DNA of 64,000 nt from Evernia prunastri (GCA_003184365.1 NKYR01000011.1:62001-126000), one strand, 5' to 3'. Counted from the stretch's first letter, positions 11,094-23,119 are shown. A program made the numbers and translations. Notes: generated from the letters alone by a model not told the origin.

Positions 11094-11555
11094 ATGTCAT
11101 ATATCCATATACCGTTCTATATCCTCACCTCAACAAGTAGACCGCAATACCATTACAATGCCATCACGGATGCACGCAAGAACATGCAGAGTGAAGACGC
11201 TATCAAAGAGACCATCATTAAGGTAACAATCTACGAATGTGCTAAAGCTCCCTTGGTGCTTTCACATCTTCACGACGACAGCACGACAGGCTTGTATCTG
11301 ACTGAGCTGTCTGTCTCAACGCCGGAGCTAGCAGCCTTGGCATCCCAGTGCCAGGAAACCCTCCTGCTTCTTGTAGCGTTGACCTGGAATAGAAATGAGA
11401 CAATAGAGGCGTGGGCAGGTAGACGAAAGAATGCTATGGCTCTGAAAGAGCTCAGATTGAGTGGAAAATCAGGTGCTAGTAGTACACCTATACGGATAAG
11501 GTTTCCGCAAGGCATGAATCATAATCCCTGCTATCGATGGTTTGAGACTAGATAA
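11094..11555 (+). CDS. Hypothetical protein or degenerate repeat fragment
   Basis: An open frame of 153 residues without recognisable domain. Its second half, around 11420-11465, contains ACGAAAGAATGCTATG followed by CTCTGAAAGAG, which reappears in altered form at about 21699-21725 and 57280-57310. That makes a decayed multicopy element at least as likely as a real gene. The start at 11094 is simply the first ATG. Confidence 0.25.
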   Translation: MSYIHIPFYILTSTSRPQYHYNAITDARKNMQSEDAIKETIIKVTIYECAKAPLVLSHLHDDSTTGLYLTELSVSTPELAALASQCQETLLLLVALTWNRNETIEAWAGRRKNAMALKELRLSGKSGASSTPIRIRFPQGMNHNPCYRWFETR

Positions 11556-12029
11556 CCAATACCGATATGAAACCTATAAGTATACATCTCCACCGGGACC
11601 ATCTTGCAAAGACTATCGTGCATGAGAGGCTTTCGCACCCACCGCTCGGGACATTGCTTCTGACTGTCCACACCGTCAAATCAAGCCGTAGACCAGCTAC
11701 AAGTATTTGACCACAGCAATGCCGCATCCCCGCCGTATCAGAGCTCGTCGAAAATTAGTGCAGTGGCTGGATTGGTGTCATTTTGTAATCTTGCACAAGA
11801 TCTTATGTCGAAGCTGGTTGAAGCCCGGCTGATTCTTGGTGCTCGTCCTTTCTGTCATTGGCCATGTACCAGGCTGTATACAAATGTCTTCGGGATACCT
11901 GGTCAAAAACGCCGCCAGAAAACCTTCATGATGAATCCATTCAAGACGGCCAACAGGTCCCACAAGCACAAAGTCGTTTTTTCGATCATTCAAAGAGCCA
12001 TTGCATGCGCCGCACGCCCAAGGGAAACA

Positions 12030-13200
12030 TCAAACGTAAACAGCCTCCCTCTTTCTTTTGAGATAATCTCCAGCACATATCGGTCTCCATCTTTTCGGAA
12101 CCTTCTCACTCCAGCATCCCGGTAACGCTTCGACGACAGTCGCGGGATTAGGAGATGCGAAGAACGGAATACTATATCTTGCTGGAGTCATTTCATCCCC
12201 GTCCCTGCCTGGATTTGGAGGCTCCACAACCCTGTGCACTGTATTCTTCCAACGTCCGTTACTCCACCTCATGAGTAAGTACCCCACATTCACCACGACG
12301 GTTCCTGGTTTCGGCTCTACCTTTCGGAACCGTCCCTCCTTCTCTAATCCTACACTCGTCTCCGTATTCGCAGAGCCCGGTTCTGCGATCTCTAAGCCAC
12401 CGACCTCGTCTTGGAAGAGCAGCGTCAAGGTCCCGAAATCTGAATGGGCAGGGATGCGAGTGTGCGTGCCAGAGAGGAGATCCTTCGTTGGCAAAGCGGG
12501 ATAGTGGAGCAGACTCATGGTGAATTGTGACGCTGCATGATATCTTACAAGGGAATTAGCGGAAGGAAGGTCCAGCGCCATGGACAACGCCTCTAGCAAC
12601 TGATGTACAAGCTTGGAGCACTGGAGGAAGAACGTCTGCATGGAGTCACAGAACCCCGGCAACAGATCTTCAGCGGGCCACATGTTAGGCTGCTCACTCT
12701 CTTCCGGGTTCCCCAAATCAAAGCTCTCTTTGATGCAGATGCGCTCACGCACTTTTTCACGTCCCACGCCGACGTAGCCGCGGTAATGCGATACGTCCGG
12801 TGGGCGTCGTATCAGATTCTTCTCCGAGTCAGAAAGGGCAAAGAAGCGGTTGCTCTGGGCATGGAAATTTGTTAGCTATGATTGTCGCTACAAGATGACC
12901 CAATGGTAATAATTCGAGAAAATCAAGAAACGGGGGGCGGCGGAGGAAAGGTAGGTATGGAGTCGAAAAGCCAAGGAAGACCTCGCCGCCTCGGTGGGTT
13001 ACGTTCAAGAAATAGCGGGGACTGACCCATCGAAAGCACTCGTTGACCTTATCGTCATCTATACCATGGTTGCTCAGATATATGAAACCGACGGAGCGGA
13101 ATGCTGCATCGATTGTCGAGGCAACATCTTTACGGTCATCAACGGAACCGTTCAGGAACTGGTTAAAGTCTATCAGTGGAATTGTTGAGTCTGCATTCAT
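12030..13200 (-). CDS. Isopenicillin-N-synthase-type 2OG-Fe(II) oxygenase
   Basis: Exons 13200-13027 and 12854-12030, with a 172-nt intron, give 332 residues. The N-terminal DIOX_N motif (IPLIDFNQFL...VGFIYLSNHGI) continues across the junction as ECFRW/SNRFFALSDSEKN. The catalytic core shows H195-x-D197 (IPAHSDFGTLTLLFQD), distal H265 (WKNTVHRVVEPP) and the 2OG-binding R284-x-S (PARYSIPFF), so all key residues are present. Relatives hydroxylate or desaturate small molecules, often secondary metabolites or plant-hormone-like compounds; the substrate is unknown here. The intron is longer than its neighbours'. A PhyH-family oxygenase lies upstream in the opposite orientation. Confidence 0.9.
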
Positions 13201-13646
13201 ATCGAAATGTTTTACTTCGAAGAGAGTACTTGGGCAGTCGAGATTTTATGCTGGAACAAATAGACAATCACTTCGACAAGTGCTTAGTCATGATGACGTT
13301 TGCTTGCATGTTTGTGGAGGCGGATGTGAATGATTCAATCCTTTCCATTCAGACTGCACATTGGCAGTCATGGTTTTGAGTACATCGTTTTTGCTTACTT
13401 GTATATAAGACGATCAAGGAACACCGGTCCAAGAGACTGGATCGGGATCAAAATCAGGAATCCAAGCTGGATGAGGCTGACAAGAAATTGGTTTGATACA
13501 GACAGTAACATGATATATTCAGTCGCTCGCTAGGCTTTAAACAAGTAGAAGCACATCTGCATATCTCCTATTCCTCTGACCGGCTACTCCCACCCCAATA
13601 GTTACCGGCGGAATCTTCGCCCAACCGCTCCGTCACCGTTGGAGGG

Positions 13647-16600
13647 TCATTCGCATACGTTTCCCCAACCGTCCCACGAGCCAAAAAAATTGAACCAAAA
13701 CTGGCGCGCAGGTTCGAATTTGTAGACGACGATCAGGGACAGTCCCATGACAAGGACGGTCAGCGGTACAGCGGTGGCCCAGAAAAGCCATTGCCGCATT
13801 TCCAAGTTACGTATGTCGGCGGTGTTCATGCCGAAGATGGATGATACGAATGACAGGGGTAGGAAAACAATTGTGACAGTTGTGAAGACCAGGATGGCGG
13901 CTTCTTGGCGGTCTCTGTTCGATTCGATGCGGACGATGTTCTATAGCGGGTGGCGATGTTAGGTACATCTTCCTCGCTGTAAGGTCGATTTTACGTACAA
14001 AGTAGGCCAAAGCCGATGCTTCGTTGTCCATCTCGCTAAACCTTTGGATCTTGGCAATGACCGAGTTGATCTTTTCTGTCAGTATGTCTTTTTCATGCTC
14101 ACAGTACTGTGGGTCCCACGAGATATCTAGTGCTCCTACTTCTTTCTTAGACCGTGATTCCAGCAGACTACCTAAACAGCCGCGTTGTTCCGTAAGGACT
14201 TTCAGAATGCATGCGACTTCTTGGCGGAAAAGAGAAAGCTTCTCTTGGTGCGTGCGATTGTATGGGTTTACGTGTACATTGTGGCTCTACATCCGCAATC
14301 TCTGTGAGCAAGTGATATTGTTGTGTGTGTGGTGTAGTGGAAACTTACGAGTTGCGTTAGATATAAATCATACGTGGAGCAAATGTCGGTAGTTGCAACC
14401 GTGATGTCTCCCTCGAGATTATTCAACAGCAGAGCTGTAATGCCGAGAGCAATCACAGCCTCCTTCTTGTGGAGAGGTTTCGGGGCTGTCATCCGTACTA
14501 GTTCTGCTCTACCTTTGTGAAGACGATCTTCGCACGAGTAGAGGTTTATCTGAGCATAATCTGGCCGCTTGGCTGCGCATGACACAAGAGATATCAAAAG
14601 GGATAACCACGCCTCGCCGAATTGGTTTGGGAGGGAAATCTTTCGCGGTGAGGGTCCACGTCCTTGAATTAGGCTTCCGCTGATCGCCTTCGTCAGTCGC
14701 ATGATGCTATATGTTTCGTTTAGAAAGATTTTGCCGACTTCGACGTATTCAGCTTCTTTCCTCTGACGCCGCGATACATTAGTCAGTGGCCCTAAAGCGA
14801 GAAGACGGAGAAATCTTGCCTCAAGTAATGTGTACACAGCGCCCCAATACTTCGTGACCATGCCTGTTGTATATTGCAACGGCAAGAAGAACTGGAACAA
14901 CTTCTTTGCACGCCTAACGATTCTCTTCCCAAGATGAACACCTTTGTGCTTGCCACGGGGCTCGGTAGTTTCTAGCTTTGCTTGCAGATCCATTTTCCTG
15001 CTCTCAAGGTGGTCGATAGGACCACTACTTAGCGGAAGCCAAGAAGCGTTCCATTTCTGAGAACATGTTCTCCAGCTTCTCCGTATCCACATGAAGCTGA
15101 GTGCCACTGGAAATCGTATCCTGAACCTGGATTATGTCGTCTCCTGTAATTTGATCAGGGGGGCGAATCGTGGGCGAGTCAGGTGAAATCATGGACCACA
15201 TAAAGACGTGGAACTGGTTGGGGGAAGCCTGGAAAATCTTCTTCGCTTCTCCAGAAGCATTGCTCGGGTCTTTGGCAACAGGAACTCCCGCTTGTGCATT
15301 GCCTATGTTCTGAGATAACACCTGCTGCTCATTCCCCCTCGTGTACTGAGTCTTACTTGAAGTTGAAGGCAACGTACTATTACCTTCAACTTTTAGTGAG
15401 GTGGATCCTGGTATGTCTTCTTTGCCACTGGTGATATCACTATCAGACAAGCTTCCCTTTAAAGAGTGTATGTGATCGGGGTCAGGGTCAGGATTCGAGC
15501 TACTTAGGTCTCTGGATCTTGATCTTCGGCGATTTGATCTCATCCCGTGGCGTTTTGGATGCAAAACATCGGACTTTTTGGAGCGCAAGTACAAATTTAT
15601 TGTCGATTTCCTTGCACGTTCGATAACAGCAGACCAATTACCAGCATGAGAAGGGGTCCCGTTATATATAACCTCACATTCGGCTTCGAAATCGTGGGTC
15701 AAGCCGCTGAAATTAGCCGCAAATTGCTGGGAGTGTTAGAATAGCCTCTGTTTGTTGGCAGCATTGACTACCAGTCAACTCACAAACCATGTAATACAGT
15801 CATTGACAGGCAGCATCCATGTATGACTGTCACAATTAGACACTGACAAAAAGGTAGCTCCAGGCTGTCGTATTGAGTTGGGGCTCGTCTCAATATCAAT
15901 GGAGCCTTGCTGAATGTCCGAGCGGGACCGATGTGAGCAAGTAAATAGATAATCTAGGTTTAATTAGCGAAGAATGATTACCGTAAAGACAAAACGTTAC
16001 CATTGTTCAAATTCAAGCACCAAATCTGGGAGACATGGAAACAAAACCCTTTCCGTGAGTGCTCCAAATTGCACACGGCTTGTTGTAGTTCTCTGGTTTT
16101 TGTCGTATTACTATTGGAGGATTGCAGCAACGTTCTCATAGGATGTAGATGTGGTGGCGTTGACGGCGTTTGAGAAGAGTAAGGAGCAAGGGTGAAAGAT
16201 GGGAAGCAGAGCAGCTGCACAGCTCGCTCTTTGTTCTTCTTTGACCCCTTGTCCTTGACATAGCTTTCAGTGAAATTAGGAGTCATATACTTGCCTAGGT
16301 TGCCTTTGATCAACATCGGCTTTTCGTGTCTTTCCCGAGTGTGTTCCAGAATATTGATAGCATCGTCTCTCTCATCATCTGTCAACAATGGTACTCGCGT
16401 GATATAGTCCTATGGTATATTAGTGATATTCAATATTTGCATTTGAAGTCAACGTAATACTATGAAAGAGTCAAAGCTCAAAAAGTGATTTTCGAGATGG
16501 CTGCGATATACTCAGTTTGAATCAAAATGATGCGAAAGAGAGCACATACGTCCACTGTAAGATGGAAGGCGGATTTCTCACTCGAGAAGCTTGATCAAAT

Positions 16601-17451
16601 GGTTGAACAACTAGACTTGCCGTCGTGCTTTCGCGAGCGGACGAGCCTCCTTGATAATAGGAGCGCAAGACTTTATAAACAGTCTCCTTATATGAGATGT
16701 GCTTGCTACTGTATGAGATTGTAGACTTTCTAAGTTCTCTGTGACCCTTAAGGGGTGGACAGCACGCCGTTCCAGGAGGGTCTTCGTCGGTCTCTGGTCT
16801 ATTGAACAAACAATCGAAGGTAAACTCTGAGTCTGAGTCGAAATCTGTCGTGAATTCATTGCAAGAAGTGGTACTCTCGCCCGTCGAGACGTGTTCTTCC
16901 ATCTCATAGGCGCAGTCCTCATGAAGACCACTACTTGGGGGAAATACGTGCCGTGAGGGCCTCTGCTGGAAACACATGGGTGATACCGCTCTGTACGCAG
17001 TCCGAGGGCTTGTGCTTTCAGATCCGCAGCTCCGTCCTGGATGTTCTAGGATGCGCTCTTTCGGCGAATTGATGTAGTGTAAAGGAGAGAAGTGTCTCCG
17101 GGGTATCAATGAAGGTAGAAGTTGCATTTCCCGGTACGGGTGGTGTCCTACACCTATAGTTGGAGAGTTGTTTCGCCTCTGGCTTAAGGACGTGTAATCT
17201 TGGCTCTGGCTGACGACCCGGACCTTTGTACCTAGATCTTCTAACCATCTGTACCTTCCATCGTGGAATTTGATCTGTCCAGAAGAGCGACCCATGTCTG
17301 GTAATTGGTTAAGGTGGCGCACCGGGCCTTGAGATACGCCGTCAAAAGGGACATAGAGACCTGACGCATTTTGATAGTGGACAGGTTGCCCACTGTGTCG
17401 ACTGTATTCGACGTAGGGCTCTTGGGGAGGCCACTTCGGGACAGAGTCCAT
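13647..17451 (-). pseudogene. CorA-like Mg2+ transporter-type membrane protein with one-base frameshift
   Basis: Inferred exons are 17451-16582, 16409-16001, 15905-15784, 15726-14349, 14286-13999 and 13940-13647, for about 1,120 residues. The C-terminal exon has the CorA signature: a first helix leading to SSIFGMNTADIRN (the GMN motif) and then a second helix (WLFWATAVPLTVLVMG). The middle contains the region LGKRIVRRAKKLFQFFLP, which is typical of fungal CorA-like proteins. All junctions agree in phase except inside the 15726-14349 exon. Near 15020-15035 the frame reaches a stop after RFLASAK, and the conserved text resumes as SSGPIDHLESRK one base out of frame; removing one A of CTAAGTAGTGG would keep it open. 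There is no room for an intron. It could be a pseudogene or an assembly error. CorA folds conduct divalent cations, but many of these fungal relatives are uncharacterised. The start ATG 17451 (MDSVPKW) is tentative. Confidence 0.7.
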
Positions 17452-18726
17452 GAAATCGGCTGGAAAGTTCGACTCTTTCGAGGTACCTTTTTGTGTAGAT
17501 TTGAGGCCACAGTACAACTCGTGGAAGGCGAATGAGCTTCCTGCCAGAGTTTGAAATCGTCAATCTGTGACCACGACTTGTTCAGAGTGGCGTGGTCAAC
17601 CGAATAAAGGAGCAAGAACTCTACTGAAAGACGTAAAGCAACAGACAATACCTTTCTGATCACAGTGAACTTGCCTAAATCTTGTATGACTTGGGGGTGG
17701 GGCAGTGCATTACAGCATCCCTCTTGTGTTTTCATGTTTGTAGTCCATATCAAGCCAGTATCCTTCCTGCAGCCAGTAGATGTCGCTAGGCAAACACACG
17801 ACAATACGTTATGCACCAAGCCTGGATTACCCAGGCTATAATTGATGTAAGGTCGAATAGAAAGACTATGTAAGAATTCACAATGGAAAAGCGAACTAGC
17901 AAGGGGTCAAGACGATTGGCGCTCTACGGCCAGGTAAAATGGGACGGCACTTTTTGCGAAAAGTGTCTACGACCAATGATCTTTCTCAACCACGCGTTCT
18001 TTGATAGGTGAGCTGGAAACAGCATACTTCTGCATTGAGGAGAGAGTGGTAGGATGAAATACATCGGAGACATGCATGGCTGACCGTGGGTTTTCGGGTC
18101 TGAAAACAGCAAAGAAAGTAACACGAAGGCACCACTTTTGATCCCCCCTCCACTAATATTGCAGCTTCAGCATTGCGGATGCCTCGGTACGGCTTTCTGC
18201 TGCAGCCATGCAGCCAGCTGATGAATTCTCGGCCATTCCTCGCTATTGGGATACTATCTTTTTCTCTAGGCACAAGGCTATGCTGCCTGCTGCCCTATCG
18301 ACACCGGAGCCGGTGCCTAATATGAGATCAAAGTCCAAGTGGACAAGGCGTAAAAGTGGGCTGATGTGATTGATCCAGGAAAGGAGACAAATCGTTACCT
18401 GGAGAGAAAATGATTAATCATTCTGTGGAGGAAGTCTGCTGCCAGAATATTATAGATAGCCCAATAAGCCAAGCAAGCTATGCTACATATGGCTAGCCAG
18501 ATTAGAGTATGTAATGCTGTCATGCGCCTTCAAAAAATACGCAATTGAAGCTAATACAGTTCAATACCACCCGAGAATACCATCATGTATATATCCAGCG
18601 CATTCAGGCCAATCAAAGCTTGAGACTATAGATTTATGAGCTTCAACTACAAAATTTCACCAATCGGGTGGAGAAACGGGCAGAAGCATAAATTCCATCC
18701 ACTCCCTAACATCTCAAGTACACCCG
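17452..18726. other. Intergenic region, no gene seen
   Basis: This spacer between divergent genes contains the presumed promoters of the CorA-like gene (minus) and the F-box-like gene (plus). A minus-strand frame at 17241-17819 overlaps the CorA-like first exon and has no family feature. Confidence 0.45.
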
Positions 18727-19461
18727 ATGGCCACCCTGCTCAGCCTCCCCCTCGAACTCCGCTCCCAAATCTATCTCGACACGCTCAGCCCGCGTCCGGA
18801 TGAGCCCTTCACCGAGGCTCACATGCTCAACGGCAGCCCAGTAACCAGCTCCTGGAACCTATCATTCCCACCGGCCCTACTCCTCACGAACAAGCAGATC
18901 CACGCAGAAGCCAAACACGACGTCTACGGCAAGAATGCCTGGGTCATGCGAGCATCGACGCAGCGAACCCACAACAGCCTTCCCCCCGCGGCCGCAATCC
19001 CCCTCGTCCGTCGCGCCATTCTCAAAATCTACATGGACCCTGAGAGCCCGCTCCCCGATAGCAGGAACGTCATCGTAGACTCCATCTGCCGCATGCTCTG
19101 CCAAATGCCAGCCCTGCAAACCCTGCGGATCGAATGCGCCGAGAACGGATTCGTCCCCCCTTACCCCATCGAACAGGCCCCGTATTACCCGTTCTACAGT
19201 TACTCCGCCATAGCCACGTTTATGGAGCGACGCCCCGAGTTTCGGGGGTGCATGAACGAATATGTCTGGGGCTTGGAGGCCAGCGAGCGGACGCTCGTGT
19301 CGAAGCTGTTGGAGCCTCTGCTCACGCTGCCCGGAACGTGCAGCCTACAAATCGGAGAGATTCGCATCGAAAGGCGAGACTTGCTGAAAGCGCGGATATT
19401 GGAAGGAGCCTTTGCGCGTGGTCTGCATGCTGTCATCGCGCTGCGAAGCCGCCCGCACTGA
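18727..19461 (+). CDS. F-box-like / 2EXR-type protein
   Basis: An intronless frame of 244 residues that opens with LLSLPLELRSQIYLDTL. It matches the LPxELRxxIY motif that starts the many fungal proteins annotated as F-box-like or 2EXR. The LLLTNKQIHAEAKHDVYG segment is the second typical block. Function is unknown; N-terminal motifs of this kind often mediate protein contacts. It resembles the gene at 44.1 kb in layout and length. The last 94 bases of the gene and its 3' flank reappear at 20647-21532 across an assembly join. The AT-rich island begins about 370 bases after the stop. Confidence 0.75.
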   Translation: MATLLSLPLELRSQIYLDTLSPRPDEPFTEAHMLNGSPVTSSWNLSFPPALLLTNKQIHAEAKHDVYGKNAWVMRASTQRTHNSLPPAAAIPLVRRAILKIYMDPESPLPDSRNVIVDSICRMLCQMPALQTLRIECAENGFVPPYPIEQAPYYPFYSYSAIATFMERRPEFRGCMNEYVWGLEASERTLVSKLLEPLLTLPGTCSLQIGEIRIERRDLLKARILEGAFARGLHAVIALRSRPH

Positions 19462-20252
19462 GAAACGGCCGATTATGAGAATCCTTTCCCATCCGACTGT
19501 TGCTCAGATAAATTGATGGTGGAAGACGCCAGCTCGTCTCTTGGCACCCGGGGAAACCGTCAACGATTTGTTAGGGGCTTACTCTAGTCATCCACTGGAG
19601 AAACGGCCTAAAGACAGGCTTCGATATCTCCAACGGTGGCTAGTGATACAAAGAAGAAACCTCTCTTCGCCGCACTCGGCCCCAGAGCCGCGGTTTAGCG
19701 GCAAGATTTCACATGCGCAATCCTCTCAGCTCTGTAGTCAAATTCAGAAAGGGTATTACAGTGCTTTGGAAAACCCTTGGTGGAGGCTCCGAGCAGGAAA
19801 ATCAAAAAAAAAAAAAATTGAGAGGGGGAGGTGTACATAGAGGCAAATGTGTAAATTTCAGATACATATACAATAACAATCACATCTGTTCGTAATCTAT
19901 AGTTACTTATATTAAAATCTCTATACTTAATTCTATATTCTATATTATTTATATATAAAATACAATAACATTATACGTTGTGTAGAGTACTTAGATTCTT
20001 CAAATTCTTAAAAATTTTGTTTACTTTTTTCAGCTCTATTTCGAAAAAGTTGATAATTTCTCAAGTTTTAGCTTCGTTACGTACAATTAACAATAATAAC
20101 GTTATATTATTATAATATATATTAAATTGTTGTCTAAGATTATTAGATATAATCTTTTAATTATAGCTTATGTCAGGGACTTGACGTTTGATCAGAATGA
20201 TGTCATGAATCAGGTTTGAATGGAATTCTACTATGAGGTTCTATGTAGAAGG
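19368..20252 (+). repeat. Direct repeat block A, copy 1
   Basis: These 885 bases run from inside the end of the F-box-like gene into AT-rich sequence. They are virtually identical to 20647-21532; I noticed only one extra A in a poly-A run. The second copy is bounded by N on both sides, so the duplication is best explained by an unmerged contig overlap. Confidence 0.9.
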
Positions 20253-20354
20253 AATGCTGTTCTAAGTACAAATGTGTGGGTGCGCTAGGCCTAGTCTGGT
20301 CTAGCGCCGTTCGCGGAGAAGCTTGGAGCGAAGGTAGACGCTGAGACCGTAACA
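20171..20354 (+). mobile_element. Solo LTR, 184 bp, with 5-bp flanking duplication
   Basis: It starts TGTCAGGGACTTGACG and ends CCGTAACA, the TG...CA ends expected of an LTR. GCTTA lies immediately on both sides (20166-20170 and 20355-20359), a 5-bp match consistent with a target-site duplication. A second 184-bp copy is at 22618-22801 and a truncated copy starts at 21451. No coding region remains. Confidence 0.7.
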
Positions 20355-20645
20355 GCTTAGTAAAAGTTTAAAATCGCTGTAATTATTATTGTATATAAAT
20401 CTACAATCTATATATTTTATCTCTATATACATCTCTCTTTAAATTTTTTAAGTTTTTTAATTTTTCTACTCGAAGCCTTCGTTAAGAATTTTTTAAAGTA
20501 TTATATTTAAAATATTTTCGTTATATTTATATTCTAAATAGAATATATAAAGAATAATTATATTTAGAATATAAATATAAATAAAACTTTATTTTAAACA
20601 TTTTTTCTAATTTTTAAAAAAATTTCAAAAAAAATTATTTAAAAG

Positions 20646-20646
20646 N
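20646..20646. other. Assembly join (N)
   Basis: A single N. Sequence to the right restarts inside the F-box-like gene (copy 2 of block A), so the join is not a true adjacency. Confidence 0.95.
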
Positions 20647-21532
20647 CGAAAGGCGAGACTTGCTGAAAGCGCGGATATTGGAAGGAGCCTTTGCGCGTGG
20701 TCTGCATGCTGTCATCGCGCTGCGAAGCCGCCCGCACTGAGAAACGGCCGATTATGAGAATCCTTTCCCATCCGACTGTTGCTCAGATAAATTGATGGTG
20801 GAAGACGCCAGCTCGTCTCTTGGCACCCGGGGAAACCGTCAACGATTTGTTAGGGGCTTACTCTAGTCATCCACTGGAGAAACGGCCTAAAGACAGGCTT
20901 CGATATCTCCAACGGTGGCTAGTGATACAAAGAAGAAACCTCTCTTCGCCGCACTCGGCCCCAGAGCCGCGGTTTAGCGGCAAGATTTCACATGCGCAAT
21001 CCTCTCAGCTCTGTAGTCAAATTCAGAAAGGGTATTACAGTGCTTTGGAAAACCCTTGGTGGAGGCTCCGAGCAGGAAAATCAAAAAAAAAAAAAAATTG
21101 AGAGGGGGAGGTGTACATAGAGGCAAATGTGTAAATTTCAGATACATATACAATAACAATCACATCTGTTCGTAATCTATAGTTACTTATATTAAAATCT
21201 CTATACTTAATTCTATATTCTATATTATTTATATATAAAATACAATAACATTATACGTTGTGTAGAGTACTTAGATTCTTCAAATTCTTAAAAATTTTGT
21301 TTACTTTTTTCAGCTCTATTTCGAAAAAGTTGATAATTTCTCAAGTTTTAGCTTCGTTACGTACAATTAACAATAATAACGTTATATTATTATAATATAT
21401 ATTAAATTGTTGTCTAAGATTATTAGATATAATCTTTTAATTATAGCTTATGTCAGGGACTTGACGTTTGATCAGAATGATGTCATGAATCAGGTTTGAA
21501 TGGAATTCTACTATGAGGTTCTATGTAGAAGG
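20647..21532 (+). repeat. Direct repeat block A, copy 2 (complete small contig)
   Basis: A copy of 19368-20252, enclosed by N at 20646 and 21533. It carries the last codons of the F-box-like gene, its 3' flank, the AT-rich stretch and the first about 80 bases of the 184-bp LTR (from 21451). It should be read as a redundant contig. Confidence 0.9.
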
Positions 21533-21533
21533 N
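21533..21533. other. Assembly join (N)
   Basis: A single N between a truncated LTR copy and unrelated sequence. Confidence 0.95.
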
Positions 21534-21920
21534 GGAGGACGAAGTCGGCTGGCTGTTTGCCTTGGAACGAGTTGTCATGGACGCGGAAGCCATTTGGGCA
21601 GTGGGGTGTGGCTGTGAGTGGAATGATAGAGGAATGTGCTAATGGGAGTAGAAACTGGATATCAGGTGACACCGTGTTACTTGCGTGGCTACGGAAGAGG
21701 AACGAAAGAATGCTATGACTCTGAAAGAGATCAATTCGAATGAAGAGTCAAATGCAGATAGAAGCCAGCTACTTATGCTGCTTCCTAATGAGCTACCTCC
21801 CCTGTAGAGGACACGTATTCCAACATTCCAACCAAGGCCTGAAACGATATAAGCGATATTAAGGCCTACTAACCCCCTGTCATGCAGGCGTGACTAATCT
21901 ATTCATAAATCTATAATACT

Positions 21921-22190
21921 TGTCAGAACCGTGCCCAGAGTCAAGTCTAATGGGGGTAAATTGAATAAGACAACTAGATAAGGAGGAAATATGTACAGAA
22001 GAAGAGCGCTTAAATACTAGGAAGAATCCCCGCTAGCCTATGTGTCAATGGGAATGTGTCAATAACCAATAAACACTCTATGTGCTAGACACATAGCCAT
22101 AAACACTCCCTATGTGCCTGACACCTAGGGTACGTCCGTAACACGTTCATATCGGAATCAATGCATTCAGCTACACTCCAGTCCCTGACA
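21921..22190 (-). mobile_element. Solo LTR-like element, 270 bp
   Basis: Bounded by TGTCAGAACCGTGCC and TCCAGTCCCTGACA, so it begins TGTCAG and ends CTGACA. Read on the minus strand it starts TGTCAGGGACT, sharing its first 11 bases with the 184-bp LTR family. The internal motif AAGCGCTCTTCTTCTG lies in that reading. The five bases on each side (ATACT and CTTTA) do not match, so no target duplication survives. Confidence 0.6.
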
Positions 22191-22617
22191 CTTTATGAAA
22201 AAGAATTTATTTGATTTATATAATTTTCTTTGACTTTGAGATATTATTTTTAACAGTTACAACGTACTTCTTTATAAAGCGTTCTTTTCTTTTTAGAGAC
22301 GAATTAGACTCATAAGCATAATGTATTTAATATCGAACATGATCGCAAGGTCGAGTGAGGTAAAACAGCTCTACTATAGTCTATAGAGCTATAGAGACGT
22401 TTCTTCGACGTAGAAATTACACACACACACATGTTGCATTTTATTCATGAAATAATTTTATTTATGAATGAAATATCTCATTCATGAATAATACACCTAT
22501 TCATAAATAATTATGCTATTTATAATAGTGTATTATATATCTTATGAATAAAATTCCATCACTATCATATGATATTTATGAATAAGTTGAATTATCCATG
22601 GATGCTACTAAGTCTAC

Positions 22618-22801
22618 TGTCAGGGACTTGACGTTTGATCAGAATGATGTCATGAATCAGATTTGAATGAAATTCTACTATGAGGTTCTATGTAGAAGGA
22701 ATGCTGTTCTAAGTACAAATGTATTGGTGCGCTAGGCCTAGTCTGGTCTAGCGCCGTTCGCGGAGAAGCTTGGAGCGAAGGTAGACGCTGAGACCGTAAC
22801 A
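22618..22801 (+). mobile_element. 184-bp LTR copy
   Basis: A second copy of the LTR at 20171-20354, again from TGTCAGGGACTTGACG to CCGTAACA. It carries a few transitions (for example CAGATTTGAATGAAATTC against CAGGTTTGAATGGAATTC). The base changes are G to A, the type expected from RIP. The left flank differs from copy 1; the right flank is the same AT-rich sequence through 23092. Confidence 0.7.
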
Positions 22802-23119
22802 GCTTAGTAAAAGTTTAAAATCGCTGTAATTATTATTGTATATAAATCTACAATCTATATATTTTATCTCTATATACATCTCTCTTTAAATTTTTTAAGT
22901 TTTTTAATTTTTCTACTCGAAGCCTTCGTTAAGAATTTTTTAAAGTATTATATTTAAAATATTTTCGTTATATTTATATTCTAAATAGAATATATAAAGA
23001 ATAATTATATTTAGAATATAAATATAAATAAAACTTTATTTTAAACATTTTTTCTAATTTTTAAAAAAATTTCAAAAAAAATTATTTAAAAGATTTAATT
23101 TTCTATATTAAGAAAAGAT

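Noticed and set aside
17241..17819. 192-residue minus-strand frame upstream of the CorA-like gene
   Set aside because: It overlaps the first CorA-like exon in another frame and lacks family features.
22430..22600. Possible CRISPR-like or hairpin array of ATTCATGAATAA words
   Set aside because: These are AT-rich palindromic words (TTCATGAAT, TTCATAAAT) without constant spacing; they fit mutated repeat DNA.
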